This document shows positions 1 through 6,528 of a stretch of DNA of 6,912 nt, one piece after another. Both the position numbers and the translations under genes were made by a program. Origin of the DNA: Bacteroidales bacterium (lineage in GTDB: Bacteria; Bacteroidota; Bacteroidia; Bacteroidales; Dysgonomonadaceae); assembly GCA_012518155.1 (NCBI GenBank), contig JAAYTC010000059.1, forward strand, positions 1 through 6,912, given 5' to 3'. The notes beneath the pieces were generated by a model that was not told the DNA's origin, did no database searches, and saw only the letters and a list, made by a program, of their open reading frames with translations. Every line of letters begins with the position of its first letter. The first letter of the stretch is position 1.

Positions 1-863
1 AACGCGTCGCTCTCGGCGATCATCGCGGCCACCTCCCCGATAAATCCACCCGTTTTGTGGGCATCATTCACCAGCAATACTTTCCCTGTTTTCTTTACCG
101 AGTTGAGTACTGCATCCTTATCGAGAGGGGCCAATGTACGTAGGTCGACTACCTCCACGCTCACCCCTTCAGCTTCGTGTACTTCTTCCGCGGCTTGGAT
201 TACCCGCTCCAGCATACGACCGTAGGTGATAACCGAGACATCTTTTCCTTCCCTTTTGATATCGGCCTTACCGATGGGGATCACGAATTCGGGGTCGGTC
301 GGCACCTCGCCTCTCATATTATATTGTGCCTTGTACTCAAGAAAGATAATCGGGTTGTTATCGCGTATGGCTGCTTTCAGGAGCCCTTTTACATCGGCCG
401 GGGTACCCGGTGCAATAACCTTTAACCCGGGGATATGCGTAAACCATGCTTCGAGCGATTGCGAGTGCTGCGCGGCAGACCCGACGCCCCCGCCGGCGGC
501 GGCACGGAATACAACGGGAATTTGTCCTTTCCCACCAAACATGTATCGTGTTTTAGCGGCTTGGTTCACGATATTATCCATCATGTACACGATGAAGTCC
601 ATAAACGCCACATCCACGATGGGACGCATCCCGGTCATCGCGGCACCGATCGCGGCACCCGATATAGCGTTTTCAGAAATGGGAGTATCGCGAATTCTCT
701 CTTTTCCAAACTCCTCGAGCATCCCGACGGATGTACCGAAGTCGCCTCCGAAGACACCCACGTCTTCACCCATCAAAAACACGTTCTCATCGCGGCGCAT
801 CTCCTCGGACATGGCCATGTTGATGGCATCGCGAACGGACATTAATTTTGTTTCTTTTTCCAT
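1..863 (-). CDS. 2-oxoacid/acetoin dehydrogenase E1 component, beta subunit (3' end outside window)
   Basis: This is the beta subunit of a heterotetrameric E1 that decarboxylates pyruvate, acetoin or a related substrate with thiamine diphosphate (ThDP) and passes the acyl group to an E2 lipoyl enzyme in the cytoplasm. Reading the complement from the ATG at 863 gives 287 residues with no stop before the window edge; the family is usually about 325 residues, so roughly 40 are missing. Visible motifs are MGEDVG (31-36), TPISEN (60-65) with Glu64 as the expected ThDP-activating glutamate, the glycine-rich loop AAAGGGVGSA (121-130) leading to AQHSQS (131-136) with the family's active-site His133, and DLRTLAPLD (240-248) opening the C-terminal transketolase-like domain. 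The start has no clear ribosome binding site. It follows the alpha gene by 95 bases and is probably cotranscribed. Pyruvate versus acetoin specificity cannot be decided without the E2/E3 genes, which would lie to the left. Confidence 0.93.
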   Translation of the reverse strand, partial: MEKETKLMSVRDAINMAMSEEMRRDENVFLMGEDVGVFGGDFGTSVGMLEEFGKERIRDTPISENAISGAAIGAAMTGMRPIVDVAFMDFIVYMMDNIVNQAAKTRYMFGGKGQIPVVFRAAAGGGVGSAAQHSQSLEAWFTHIPGLKVIAPGTPADVKGLLKAAIRDNNPIIFLEYKAQYNMRGEVPTDPEFVIPIGKADIKREGKDVSVITYGRMLERVIQAAEEVHEAEGVSVEVVDLRTLAPLDKDAVLNSVKKTGKVLLVNDAHKTGGFIGEVAAMIAESDA

Positions 864-897
864 TTATAGTTCAACTGTTGTTATTCTTTGATCAATG

Positions 898-922
898 AAG
901 GAGCCCCCTTCAGGGTCTCCTT
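898..922 (-). other. Intercistronic hairpin between E1 alpha and E1 beta genes
   Basis: AAGGAG (898-903) pairs with CTCCTT (917-922). After a single C/T mismatch, CCC (905-907) pairs with GGG (913-915), leaving a 5-base loop. The structure lies in the gap between the two minus-strand genes, ending about 34 bases before the beta start codon. Neither strand has a T-run after it, so it does not look like an intrinsic terminator. It could be an mRNA processing or stability element, or a partial attenuator; this is inference. Confidence 0.5.
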
Positions 923-958
923 ATGATAATTGTTAAGGTAATTGCACCTTGCCCTACC

Positions 959-1954
959 TTAGTCCGCGAAAATATCTTCGAAGGCCGACTCCAAGGTTGG
1001 CTCGGGACTGCTTAGCGCGAATTTCACCGACTCTTCCACGTCCGCGTTCGAGGCATCTTCTAATGCAACTATCTCTTCTTCGCTGGCAATCTTGTTTTCC
1101 AGTAGATGATTTTTAAAACGGACAATCGGATCTTTCTTTTTCCACTCGTCCACCTCTTCCTTCGTACGATATTTACCCGGATCGGAGGTTGAGTGACCCA
1201 ACCAACGGTACGTGATCGATTCAACCAATACGGGGCCGTTGCCTGCACGCACGTATTCTACCAACTCTTCAAACTTCTCGTACACGGCCAGCAGGTCGTT
1301 TCCATCTTCGATGAAGTGCCCGGGTATGCCGTAAGATGAAGCACGCAAGTAGTTATAGTCGATGTTGATCACATCTTTAATAGGGGTACTAATCCCGTAC
1401 AAATTATTGATCGAGTAAAAGATCACCGGCAGCTTCCAGATCGAAGCCATGTTCAGTGTTTCGTGAAACGTGCCCTCGTTACAAGCACCGTCACCGAAGC
1501 AGCACATAACAATTTTGCCGGTATTTTTCATCTTCTGGGTAAGAGCCGCGCCAATGGCCATACCCATGCCGCCACCGACGATGCCGTTCGCGCCCAAGTT
1601 ACCCCCGTCAAGGTCGGCAATATGCATGGAGCCTCCTTTACCTTTGCAGGTACCGGTTGCTTTGCCCATTATTTCGGCCATCATACCGTTGAGGTCGATC
1701 CCCAACGCGATGCTCTGCCCGTGTCCCCGGTGATTAGATGTAATAAGGTCAAATCCTTTTTCAATCGCGGCAATCGCTCCCACGTTGGCGGCCTCTTCAC
1801 CCACCGAAAAGTGGGTCATTCCCGGAACCACACCACGCTTCACGAGTCGATTCACCTTGTTATCGAAATTGCGGATATCCAGCATCATCCGATGCATCTC
1901 CAACATTTTTTCTTTTGTTAATCGCGTCTCTTTTTTTGATTTAGTTTTCGCCAT
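959..1954 (-). CDS. 2-oxoacid/acetoin dehydrogenase E1 component, alpha subunit
   Basis: This encodes a 331-residue ThDP-dependent E1 alpha subunit, partner of the beta subunit encoded just downstream. The length is typical of the short pyruvate/acetoin-type alpha subunits. Motifs seen are the HRGHG loop (75-79), GANGIVGGGMGMAIGAA (121-137), the ThDP/Mg-binding GDG (154-156) followed by NN (183-184) at the usual spacing, and the loop YRWLGHSTSDPG (249-260) that covers the active site. The NN is preceded by Ile182 where most relatives have Glu (ENN). The ATG at 1954 is preferred over an in-frame ATG at 2017: it is preceded by AAAGGAAG at good spacing, the coding-like sequence begins there (MAKTKSKKET), and the upstream extension is AT-rich and unlike the family. 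Similarity to AcoA-type proteins is as good as to PdhA, so I leave the symbol empty. Its promoter should lie in the divergent gap shared with the rrf2 gene, but I could not identify one convincingly. Confidence 0.94.
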   Translation of the reverse strand: MAKTKSKKETRLTKEKMLEMHRMMLDIRNFDNKVNRLVKRGVVPGMTHFSVGEEAANVGAIAAIEKGFDLITSNHRGHGQSIALGIDLNGMMAEIMGKATGTCKGKGGSMHIADLDGGNLGANGIVGGGMGMAIGAALTQKMKNTGKIVMCCFGDGACNEGTFHETLNMASIWKLPVIFYSINNLYGISTPIKDVINIDYNYLRASSYGIPGHFIEDGNDLLAVYEKFEELVEYVRAGNGPVLVESITYRWLGHSTSDPGKYRTKEEVDEWKKKDPIVRFKNHLLENKIASEEEIVALEDASNADVEESVKFALSSPEPTLESAFEDIFAD

Positions 1955-1960
1955 AGCAGC

Positions 1961-1970
1961 TTCCTTTATA
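1961..1970 (-). promoter_or_regulatory. Ribosome binding site of the E1 alpha gene
   Basis: On the minus strand an AAAGGAAG-like purine stretch lies about 6-13 bases before the ATG at 1954. It is one of the few clear Shine-Dalgarno-like sequences in the window, and it supports the start at 1954 rather than the longer in-frame start at 2017. Confidence 0.6.
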
Positions 1971-2099
1971 CATATATTTTTGTGGATATTTAAATACTTA
2001 GAATGATTACATAACAACAGTTCTTACCCTCTATTGTTTGAATAAGAAGCATTTTTATATTTTATTAAATGTTTGTCTCACCTTGCATAAACACCCGTT

Positions 2100-2241
2100 T
2101 TTAAGCGGTTATAAAGCAAATGGAAAGCAAAATAGAAATTATTTACGACTTTTTTATCGTAAATTGAAAATATCCTATATCTTTGTCTTTCGATCTATTT
2201 TTTCAGGGCGCGGCCCGACCAGTGGTTTCCGACCGCTTAAA
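2100..2241. repeat. 10-bp inverted repeat pair flanking the candidate rrf2 promoter
   Basis: TTTAAGCGGT at 2100-2109 and its exact reverse complement ACCGCTTAAA at 2232-2241 are separated by 122 bases, with the candidate -7 element lying between them. G-T pairs could extend the stem on the outside. They could be paired protein-binding sites or a long-range RNA stem, but the match may be chance. Confidence 0.3.
2178..2185 (+). promoter_or_regulatory. Candidate -7 promoter element for the rrf2 gene
   Basis: TATCTTTG matches the Bacteroidota -7 consensus TAnnTTTG exactly. A convincing -33 TTTG was not found at about 19-21 bases upstream, where only a T-rich stretch (about 2150-2155) is present. 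Transcription from here would give a leader of roughly 85 bases before the ATG at 2278. Confidence 0.4.
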
Positions 2242-2277
2242 GGTGCGTTGGCCTATATAAAACGAAGAGCGATACGA

Positions 2278-2712
2278 ATGTTTTCAAAAGCATGTGAATA
2301 CGGGATTAAAGCGGTTCTTTACATCGCCACTCAGTCGCTTCGCGATGTTCGGGTGAAGATGGGAGATATCGTGGAGAACATTGGTTCTCCCGAGGCGTTT
2401 ACCGGCAAGATATTGAGTTTCCTAACGAAAAACGGCATCGTGGATTCCTACACCGGACCCAACGGCGGGTTCGAGATGAAAAGAGAAAAACTTCACGTGA
2501 TCTCTATTGCCGATATCGTGAAGGCAATCGACGGAGATTCATTTTTTAATGGCTGCGTGTTGGGATTGGCCAGCTGTGACGAAGAGCATCCCTGTCCCAT
2601 GCACCATGCAGTTGTAAACATACGGTTAAATATGCGCGCTACTCTCCGGGAAACCACGGTGTATGAATTGGCGACGGGCCTGAAAAATAAAGAATCGATG
2701 CTGATACGGTAA
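2278..2712 (+). CDS. Rrf2-family Fe-S transcriptional regulator, probable NO sensor (NsrR/IscR-like)
   Basis: This 144-residue protein has the normal Rrf2-family length and layout. The N-terminal MFSKACEYGIKAVLYIA begins a winged helix-turn-helix (about 1-70), with the wing motif GPNGGFEM at 60-67. A dimerisation helix and a cysteine-bearing loop follow. Cys93, Cys100 and Cys106 are spaced C-x6-C-x5-C, close to the cluster ligands of IscR and NsrR, so a [2Fe-2S] or [4Fe-4S] cluster is expected. His109, three residues after the last Cys, is where IscR has its fourth ligand (CPMH here); Glu7 is near the position of the N-terminal Asp ligand described for NsrR. Start choice: the ATG at 2278 gives the family N-terminus, while the in-frame ATG at 2038 adds 80 atypical residues. 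The gene lies directly upstream of NO-reductase and Fe-S-repair genes, so the likely job is NO-responsive repression of them. That is inference from family and context, and an IscR-like role is not excluded. Confidence 0.88.
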   Translation: MFSKACEYGIKAVLYIATQSLRDVRVKMGDIVENIGSPEAFTGKILSFLTKNGIVDSYTGPNGGFEMKREKLHVISIADIVKAIDGDSFFNGCVLGLASCDEEHPCPMHHAVVNIRLNMRATLRETTVYELATGLKNKESMLIR

Positions 2713-2736
2713 AGTAGCACCGAACTAACGCACTGT

Positions 2737-2768
2737 TTTGACGAAGATAGGCCGCCTGATTTTTTTTG
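2737..2768 (+). promoter_or_regulatory. Candidate promoter of the membrane protein-qNor-RIC unit
   Basis: TTTG at 2737-2740 is followed after 20 bases by TTTTTTTG (2761-2768), which matches the Bacteroidota -7 consensus TAnnTTTG at all but one defined position. The -33/-7 spacing is acceptable. The predicted start of transcription would fall inside the palindrome at 2773-2798, a natural position for repressor control. The T-run lowers specificity, so this is tentative. Confidence 0.3.
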
Positions 2769-2772
2769 ATCC

Positions 2773-2798
2773 TATTTCAGACATTTTTATCTGAAATA
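2773..2798. promoter_or_regulatory. Palindrome upstream of the NO-reductase unit, candidate operator
   Basis: TATTTCAGA (2773-2781) and its exact reverse complement TCTGAAATA (2790-2798) are separated by 8 bases, making a 26-bp dyad. It lies in the 194-base gap between the regulator gene and the membrane protein gene, about 109 bases before the latter's ATG. No U-run follows, so a terminator is unlikely. Rrf2-family repressors such as NsrR bind AT-rich dyads of similar total size, so this is a reasonable binding site for the adjacent Rrf2 protein, although the half-site is not the enterobacterial NsrR consensus. A smaller dyad, CTCGA/TCGAG (2799-2814), follows immediately. Confidence 0.5.
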
Positions 2799-2906
2799 CT
2801 CGATCCAACTCGAGCCGCCCACACCAACATGATCGCCAACAGTGTTTTAAATGACGATAAAGGGAGTTTGATTTCATTGAACAGTAACAATTAGTAATAA
2901 AAAATC

Positions 2907-3380
2907 ATGCAAACCAAAGACATTCATTTTCATCTACTCGCTTTTCCTTCCGTTTTTCTATGGATTGGATTTGTAGGAGCCATTAGCTTCATGGAGGCGT
3001 GGTTAAAGTTCCGGGCACCGGGGGTAACACTTCCATTGGGGCTGGGTATCGGCAGCCTCGTGTTTGGTGCTTTGAATAAGGTAGAGTGGGTGCTCGCTAT
3101 ACTCATGGCCGTGGATCTCTTTATGCTCAACAGGAGCGGAATCGACACGCCTCGGCTCTTTTACTTGATCGCGTTGGGCATCCTCATCTTGCAGACTCTC
3201 TGGCTGTTGCCCGCGCTTGACGCTCGCATCCCTCTTTATCAGCAGGGAATGGACGTGCCTTCATCGCCCCTTCACTTTTATTACGTGGGGACCGAAATCA
3301 TTAAAGTCGTTTGCCTGTTCGTGACGGGAATTCATTTCATAAAATCAATCCGAATGCTCATATCACAAGTTTATACCTAA
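2907..3380 (+). CDS. Small four-helix membrane protein of unknown function, linked to qNor
   Basis: I do not recognise a named family for this 157-residue hydrophobic protein. Likely membrane segments are about 10-29, 44-74 (long, perhaps a re-entrant part plus a helix), 83-104 and 127-148, with no cleavable signal peptide. Several polar residues lie in or at the edges of the membrane segments: Glu30, Lys34, Asn57, Glu60, His123, Glu130, Lys133 and His143. Such residues are compatible with binding heme, metal or quinone, or with packing against a partner, but no known ligand motif is present and there is no cysteine pair. The ATG at 2907 follows an A-rich leader without a Shine-Dalgarno sequence. 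The stop is 13 bases before the qNor start, so the two genes are almost certainly cotranscribed. Function is inferred only from position: a qNor accessory or assembly factor, or a membrane protein of the NO response. Confidence 0.85.
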   Translation: MQTKDIHFHLLAFPSVFLWIGFVGAISFMEAWLKFRAPGVTLPLGLGIGSLVFGALNKVEWVLAILMAVDLFMLNRSGIDTPRLFYLIALGILILQTLWLLPALDARIPLYQQGMDVPSSPLHFYYVGTEIIKVVCLFVTGIHFIKSIRMLISQVYT

Positions 3381-3393
3381 AATTTTTTCAGCT

Positions 3394-5625
3394 ATGTCAC
3401 AAAAAAAGTTATGGATTGCATTTAGCCTGGTCGTGGGCCTGTCGTTTGGCGTGCTCCTCTATTACGGCGCGCAGATTTACCAACAAGCCCCTCCCGTTCC
3501 GGAGCAGGTGGTAGATGAAAATGGCACCCCGCTCTTCACGGGAAATGACATCAAGGATGGCCAGAATGTTTGGCAAAGTATCGGGGGACAAGAGATTGGA
3601 AGCATTTGGGGCCACGGCGCGTACGTGGCACCCGACTGGACGGCCGACTACCTCCACCGGGAGGCTCAGTATCTCTTAACCAAATGGTCGGGAGAAGAGT
3701 ACAGCCGCCCGTTTGATGAGTTATCGAACCCCGAGAAAATGTTCCTCGAGAGCCGCCTCCAAGAGTTTCTTCGGACAAACACGTACGACGAGGCGACCGG
3801 CACGCTCGTCATCCACAGTGAGCGCTACGAAGCTTTTGAACACAACAAGCGCCACTACACCGGCATCTTCATGGAGGACCCTGAACTCGATGAGTTGCGC
3901 GCCGCGTATGCCATCGCGAAAAACACCATTAAGTCGCAAGACCGGATGGACAAGATGGCTACCTTTTTCTTCTGGGCATCTTGGGCATGCGTTACCGAAC
4001 GCCCGGGCTCGGATGTAACCTATACCCACAACTGGCCGCCCGACGAGCAGATCGGCAACGTGGCCACGAGCGACCTGGTACTGTGGACCGGCTTCAGCAT
4101 CATCATGCTGCTGGTCGGAATCGGGATCATGATCTTCGTGCAGGCACGTACCCGCGAGGAGGAGACGCTCCGCCCGATGGAGGATCCGTTGATGAACCAG
4201 ACCATTACTCCCTCCATGTGGGCCGTGAAAAAATATTTCTGGGTAGTAAACCTACTCATCCTCGCGCAGGTGCTATTGGGCGTGATCACCGCGCACTATG
4301 GCGTGGAGGGCGACGGCTTTTACGGGATCGACATCGCGAAGTTCATCCCCTACTCCATCACCCGCACGTGGCATATTCAACTGGCTATCTTCTGGATCGC
4401 CACCTCATGGCTGGCCACGGGCCTCTATATCGCGCCTTCATTGAGTGGACGAGACCCTAAATTCCAGAAATCGGGGGTGAACGTGCTGTTTGTCGCCCTA
4501 CTTATCGTTGTGGCCGGATCAATGATCGGACAATGGTTTGGCGTGATGCAACGCTTGGACTTAGTGAACAATTTCTGGTTTGGGCACCAAGGATACGAGT
4601 ACGTCGACTTGGGACGCTTCTGGCAAATACTCCTGGTGGTAGGCCTCTTCCTATGGTTATGGTTGATGATGCGTCCCATCGTGCCCATTATCAGAAAGGG
4701 AACTTCCGAACGGGGAATGCTGATTCTCTTCTTGCTCTCCTGTGCTGCCATCGCGCTTTTTTACGGCGCGGGGCTGATGTGGGGCAGGACCACCAACTTG
4801 GCCATCGCCGAATACTGGCGCTGGTGGGTAGTGCACCTCTGGGTGGAAGGATTCTTTGAGGTGTTCGCCACGGTAGTAGCCGCGTTCCTTTTCACCCGCA
4901 TGGGGCTATTGGGCGTTAAGTCGGCCACCAACAACGTGCTGTTTGCCACCATTATTTTCTTATCGGGCGGTATCTTGGGCACGTTCCACCACCTCTACTT
5001 CACGGGTACACCCACCGGGGTAATGGCCGTGGGTGCCACCTTTAGCGCGTTGGAAGTAGTACCATTGGTACTGATCGGCTTCGAGGCTTACCACAACTAC
5101 CGCATGAGCAAGGCAACCGAGTGGCTCAAAGATTACAAGTGGCCCATCTATTTTTTACTGTCGGTGGCCTTCTGGAACTTCTTGGGAGCCGGGATATTCG
5201 GGTTTATCATCAACCCGCCCATCGCCCTCTTCTACATGCAAGGATTGAACACCACGCCGCTACATGGCCACGCCGCTCTCTTTGGGGTATATGGCATGCT
5301 GGGTATCGGGCTGATCTTATTCGTGTTGCGTAGCATGTACCGCAAAGTGAAATGGAACGACAAACTGATCTCCTTTACCTTCTGGTCCCTCAATATCGGC
5401 TTGCTGCTCATGCTCTTCTTGAGCCTGTTGCCCGTGGGCCTGATGCAGACCGTGGCCAGCGTGAAGGAGGGGATGTGGTACGCCCGTTCCGCCGAGTTCA
5501 TGCAACACCCCGTGGTAAACGTCTTCAAATGGCTGCGTACGGTGGGAGACACCATCTTCGCGATTGGTACGCTTACCCTCTTCTGGTTCGTGTACAAGCT
5601 GACAATAAAAAAGAAACGTAAATAA
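3394..5625 (+). CDS. norZ: Quinol-dependent nitric oxide reductase (qNor, single subunit)
   Basis: This 743-residue membrane enzyme reduces two NO to N2O using electrons from quinol. It belongs to the heme-copper oxidase superfamily and is full length for qNor. An N-terminal anchor helix (about 6-28) is followed by an external domain (about 29-226) resembling the NorC cytochrome fold but lacking any CXXCH heme c motif, which marks the quinol type. The NorB-like core follows with about 13 more helices. By position and spacing relative to cNorB, the ligands are His327 and His626 for low-spin heme b, His624 for heme b3, and His481, His532, His533 and Glu485 for the non-heme iron FeB (HLWVE and FHH motifs). 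Glu554 matches the second conserved active-site glutamate. All expected ligands are present, so it should be active. It follows the small membrane protein by 13 bases. The role is NO detoxification or respiration; no other denitrification gene is in the window, which favours detoxification. The gene is also called norB in many annotations. Confidence 0.97.
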   Translation: MSQKKLWIAFSLVVGLSFGVLLYYGAQIYQQAPPVPEQVVDENGTPLFTGNDIKDGQNVWQSIGGQEIGSIWGHGAYVAPDWTADYLHREAQYLLTKWSGEEYSRPFDELSNPEKMFLESRLQEFLRTNTYDEATGTLVIHSERYEAFEHNKRHYTGIFMEDPELDELRAAYAIAKNTIKSQDRMDKMATFFFWASWACVTERPGSDVTYTHNWPPDEQIGNVATSDLVLWTGFSIIMLLVGIGIMIFVQARTREEETLRPMEDPLMNQTITPSMWAVKKYFWVVNLLILAQVLLGVITAHYGVEGDGFYGIDIAKFIPYSITRTWHIQLAIFWIATSWLATGLYIAPSLSGRDPKFQKSGVNVLFVALLIVVAGSMIGQWFGVMQRLDLVNNFWFGHQGYEYVDLGRFWQILLVVGLFLWLWLMMRPIVPIIRKGTSERGMLILFLLSCAAIALFYGAGLMWGRTTNLAIAEYWRWWVVHLWVEGFFEVFATVVAAFLFTRMGLLGVKSATNNVLFATIIFLSGGILGTFHHLYFTGTPTGVMAVGATFSALEVVPLVLIGFEAYHNYRMSKATEWLKDYKWPIYFLLSVAFWNFLGAGIFGFIINPPIALFYMQGLNTTPLHGHAALFGVYGMLGIGLILFVLRSMYRKVKWNDKLISFTFWSLNIGLLLMLFLSLLPVGLMQTVASVKEGMWYARSAEFMQHPVVNVFKWLRTVGDTIFAIGTLTLFWFVYKLTIKKKRK

Positions 5626-5737
5626 AAACAACCTACTATAACGCGCAAACTTAATTTTACTAACATCAGAATAATCCCGGGCGGCTAAAAAACAGCGGCC
5701 GAAAAAAAGGGACTATTCCTTAAAACAAAAAGTGATT
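5626..5737 (+). other. Intergenic spacer between qNor and RIC genes
   Basis: This 112-base spacer has no convincing terminator: a weak GC-containing stem around 5680-5703 is not followed by a T-run on the plus strand. TAATTTTA near 5652 resembles a -7 element but lacks a -33 partner. The simplest reading is read-through from qNor into the RIC gene, possibly with a weak internal promoter. Confidence 0.45.
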
Positions 5738-6463
5738 ATGAATATCAACAATCAACGTATCGTCGGAGAAATAGTGGCAGAAAACTACAAAACCGCGGCG
5801 ATATTTAAACGATACAGGATCGACTTCTGCTGTAACGGCAACCGCACCATCGCCGACGCGACTAAAAGCAAGGAGATCGACGAAGAAAAACTTCTGTCCG
5901 AATTAAACGAGGTGATGGCAGAAAAGGTGCAAGGGGAGATCGATTTTAAAGCGTTTCCTATCGACCTGCTGGCCGATTACGTGGAAAAAACGCATCACCG
6001 CTACATAGAGCAGCGCATTCCCGAGATCACTCCCTTCCTGAGCAAGGTGGCTCGCGTGCACGGGGCAAACCACCCCGAGTTGCTTGAAGTGGAGCAGCTC
6101 TTCACGGAGACGGCGCAAGATTTGGCGGCGCACGTGAAGAAGGAAGAACTGATGCTCTTCCCCTATATCCGTCAAATGGTGAAATCGAACATGGGCGACA
6201 AAAAGCGCCCGAAGACAGCCCTTGGCTCGGCTACCGAATACATCGTGCAGATGGAAGAGGAGCACGATGCCGAAGGGGAACGGTTCCGCCGAATTTCGGA
6301 GCTGACCGACAACTACACCCCGCCGGCCGACGCGTGCCGTACCTACATGGTTACGTTCGATATGCTGAGGGAGTTCGAAGAGGACCTGCACCGCCATATA
6401 CATATAGAGAACAATATCTTGTTCCCTAAATCGATGGAAATGGAGCGGGAGCTCGTAGAATAG
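5738..6463 (+). CDS. ric: Iron-sulfur cluster repair di-iron protein (RIC; ScdA/YtfE/DnrN family)
   Basis: This 241-residue cytoplasmic protein has the normal two-domain layout of the family, which repairs Fe-S clusters damaged by NO or oxidants. The N-terminal ScdA_N (DUF542-type) domain, about 1-65, carries the diagnostic Cys31-Cys32 pair in DFCCNGNRTI. The hemerythrin-like four-helix domain, about 75-235, contains di-iron ligands that match the spacing in E. coli YtfE: His87, His132, Glu136, His176, His220 and Glu224 (motifs THH, AHVKKEE, EEEHD, HIHIENNILFP). The segment between Glu136 and His176 is about 13 residues longer than in E. coli. The start was set at the ATG 5738; a GTG two codons upstream is in frame but less likely. 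No clear ribosome binding site is visible. The gene is the last in the unit, 22 bases before the terminator stem, and its pairing with qNor and an Rrf2 regulator is a typical NO-stress set. Confidence 0.95.
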   Translation: MNINNQRIVGEIVAENYKTAAIFKRYRIDFCCNGNRTIADATKSKEIDEEKLLSELNEVMAEKVQGEIDFKAFPIDLLADYVEKTHHRYIEQRIPEITPFLSKVARVHGANHPELLEVEQLFTETAQDLAAHVKKEELMLFPYIRQMVKSNMGDKKRPKTALGSATEYIVQMEEEHDAEGERFRRISELTDNYTPPADACRTYMVTFDMLREFEEDLHRHIHIENNILFPKSMEMERELVE

Positions 6464-6484
6464 CACCCGGTGAAAATAGATTGG

Positions 6485-6526
6485 AAGGCTGTCTCAGGGA
6501 TTTTCTGAGGCAGCCTTTATTTTTTT
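6485..6526 (+). terminator. Intrinsic terminator of the NO-response unit
   Basis: The stem pairs 6485-6497 with 6505-6517: AAGGCTG with CAGCCTT, one T-G wobble, then CTCAG with CTGAG. The 7-base loop is GGATTTT. The stem is followed by TAT and a run of T to 6526. It starts 21 bases after the RIC stop codon, and it is the only strong terminator found on the plus strand after rrf2. Confidence 0.92.
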
Positions 6527-6528
6527 CG

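Larger units (their letters stand above)
1955..2277. other. Divergent intergenic region between E1 alpha and rrf2 genes
   Basis: These 323 bases separate two diverging genes and should hold both promoters. The part from about 1965 to 2200 is markedly AT-rich. It contains a rrf2-side -7-like element (2178-2185), a small GC hairpin GGGC-GCG-GCCC (2206-2216) in the predicted rrf2 leader, and a 10-bp inverted repeat pair (2100-2109 and 2232-2241). An open frame in phase with rrf2 runs through from 2038, but its composition and lack of family similarity argue that it is not translated. No tRNA or other structured RNA was recognised. Confidence 0.7.

Noticed and set aside
226..891. Long open frames antisense to the E1 beta gene (226-891 and 435-845, plus strand)
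   Set aside because: They lie wholly or mostly opposite a well-supported conserved gene, have low-complexity translations, and match no family I recognise. They are shadow frames.
1955..2017. Longer E1 alpha start at 2017
   Set aside because: The extra 21 residues are unlike the family, and a good Shine-Dalgarno sequence precedes the ATG at 1954.
1955..2040. Minus-strand promoter for the E1 alpha gene
   Set aside because: A promoter must exist, but no TAnnTTTG match was found on the minus strand. The best candidate (TATTTAAA with an upstream TTG) matches too poorly to annotate.
2038..2277. In-frame 80-residue N-terminal extension of the Rrf2 protein
   Set aside because: The family N-terminus begins at the ATG at 2278. 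The extension is AT-rich, unlike the family, and overlaps the predicted promoter.
3409..5666. Several open frames on both strands inside the qNor gene
   Set aside because: They overlap a full-length enzyme with all catalytic ligands in place and have no independent support.
5664..5703. Operator half-site or terminator between qNor and ric
   Set aside because: CATCAGA at 5664-5670 only partly resembles the 2773-2798 half-site and has no dyad partner. The nearby GC stem is weak and lacks a T-run.
5732..5737. GTG start two codons upstream of the RIC ATG
   Set aside because: An ATG immediately follows, and there is no ribosome binding site favouring the GTG.
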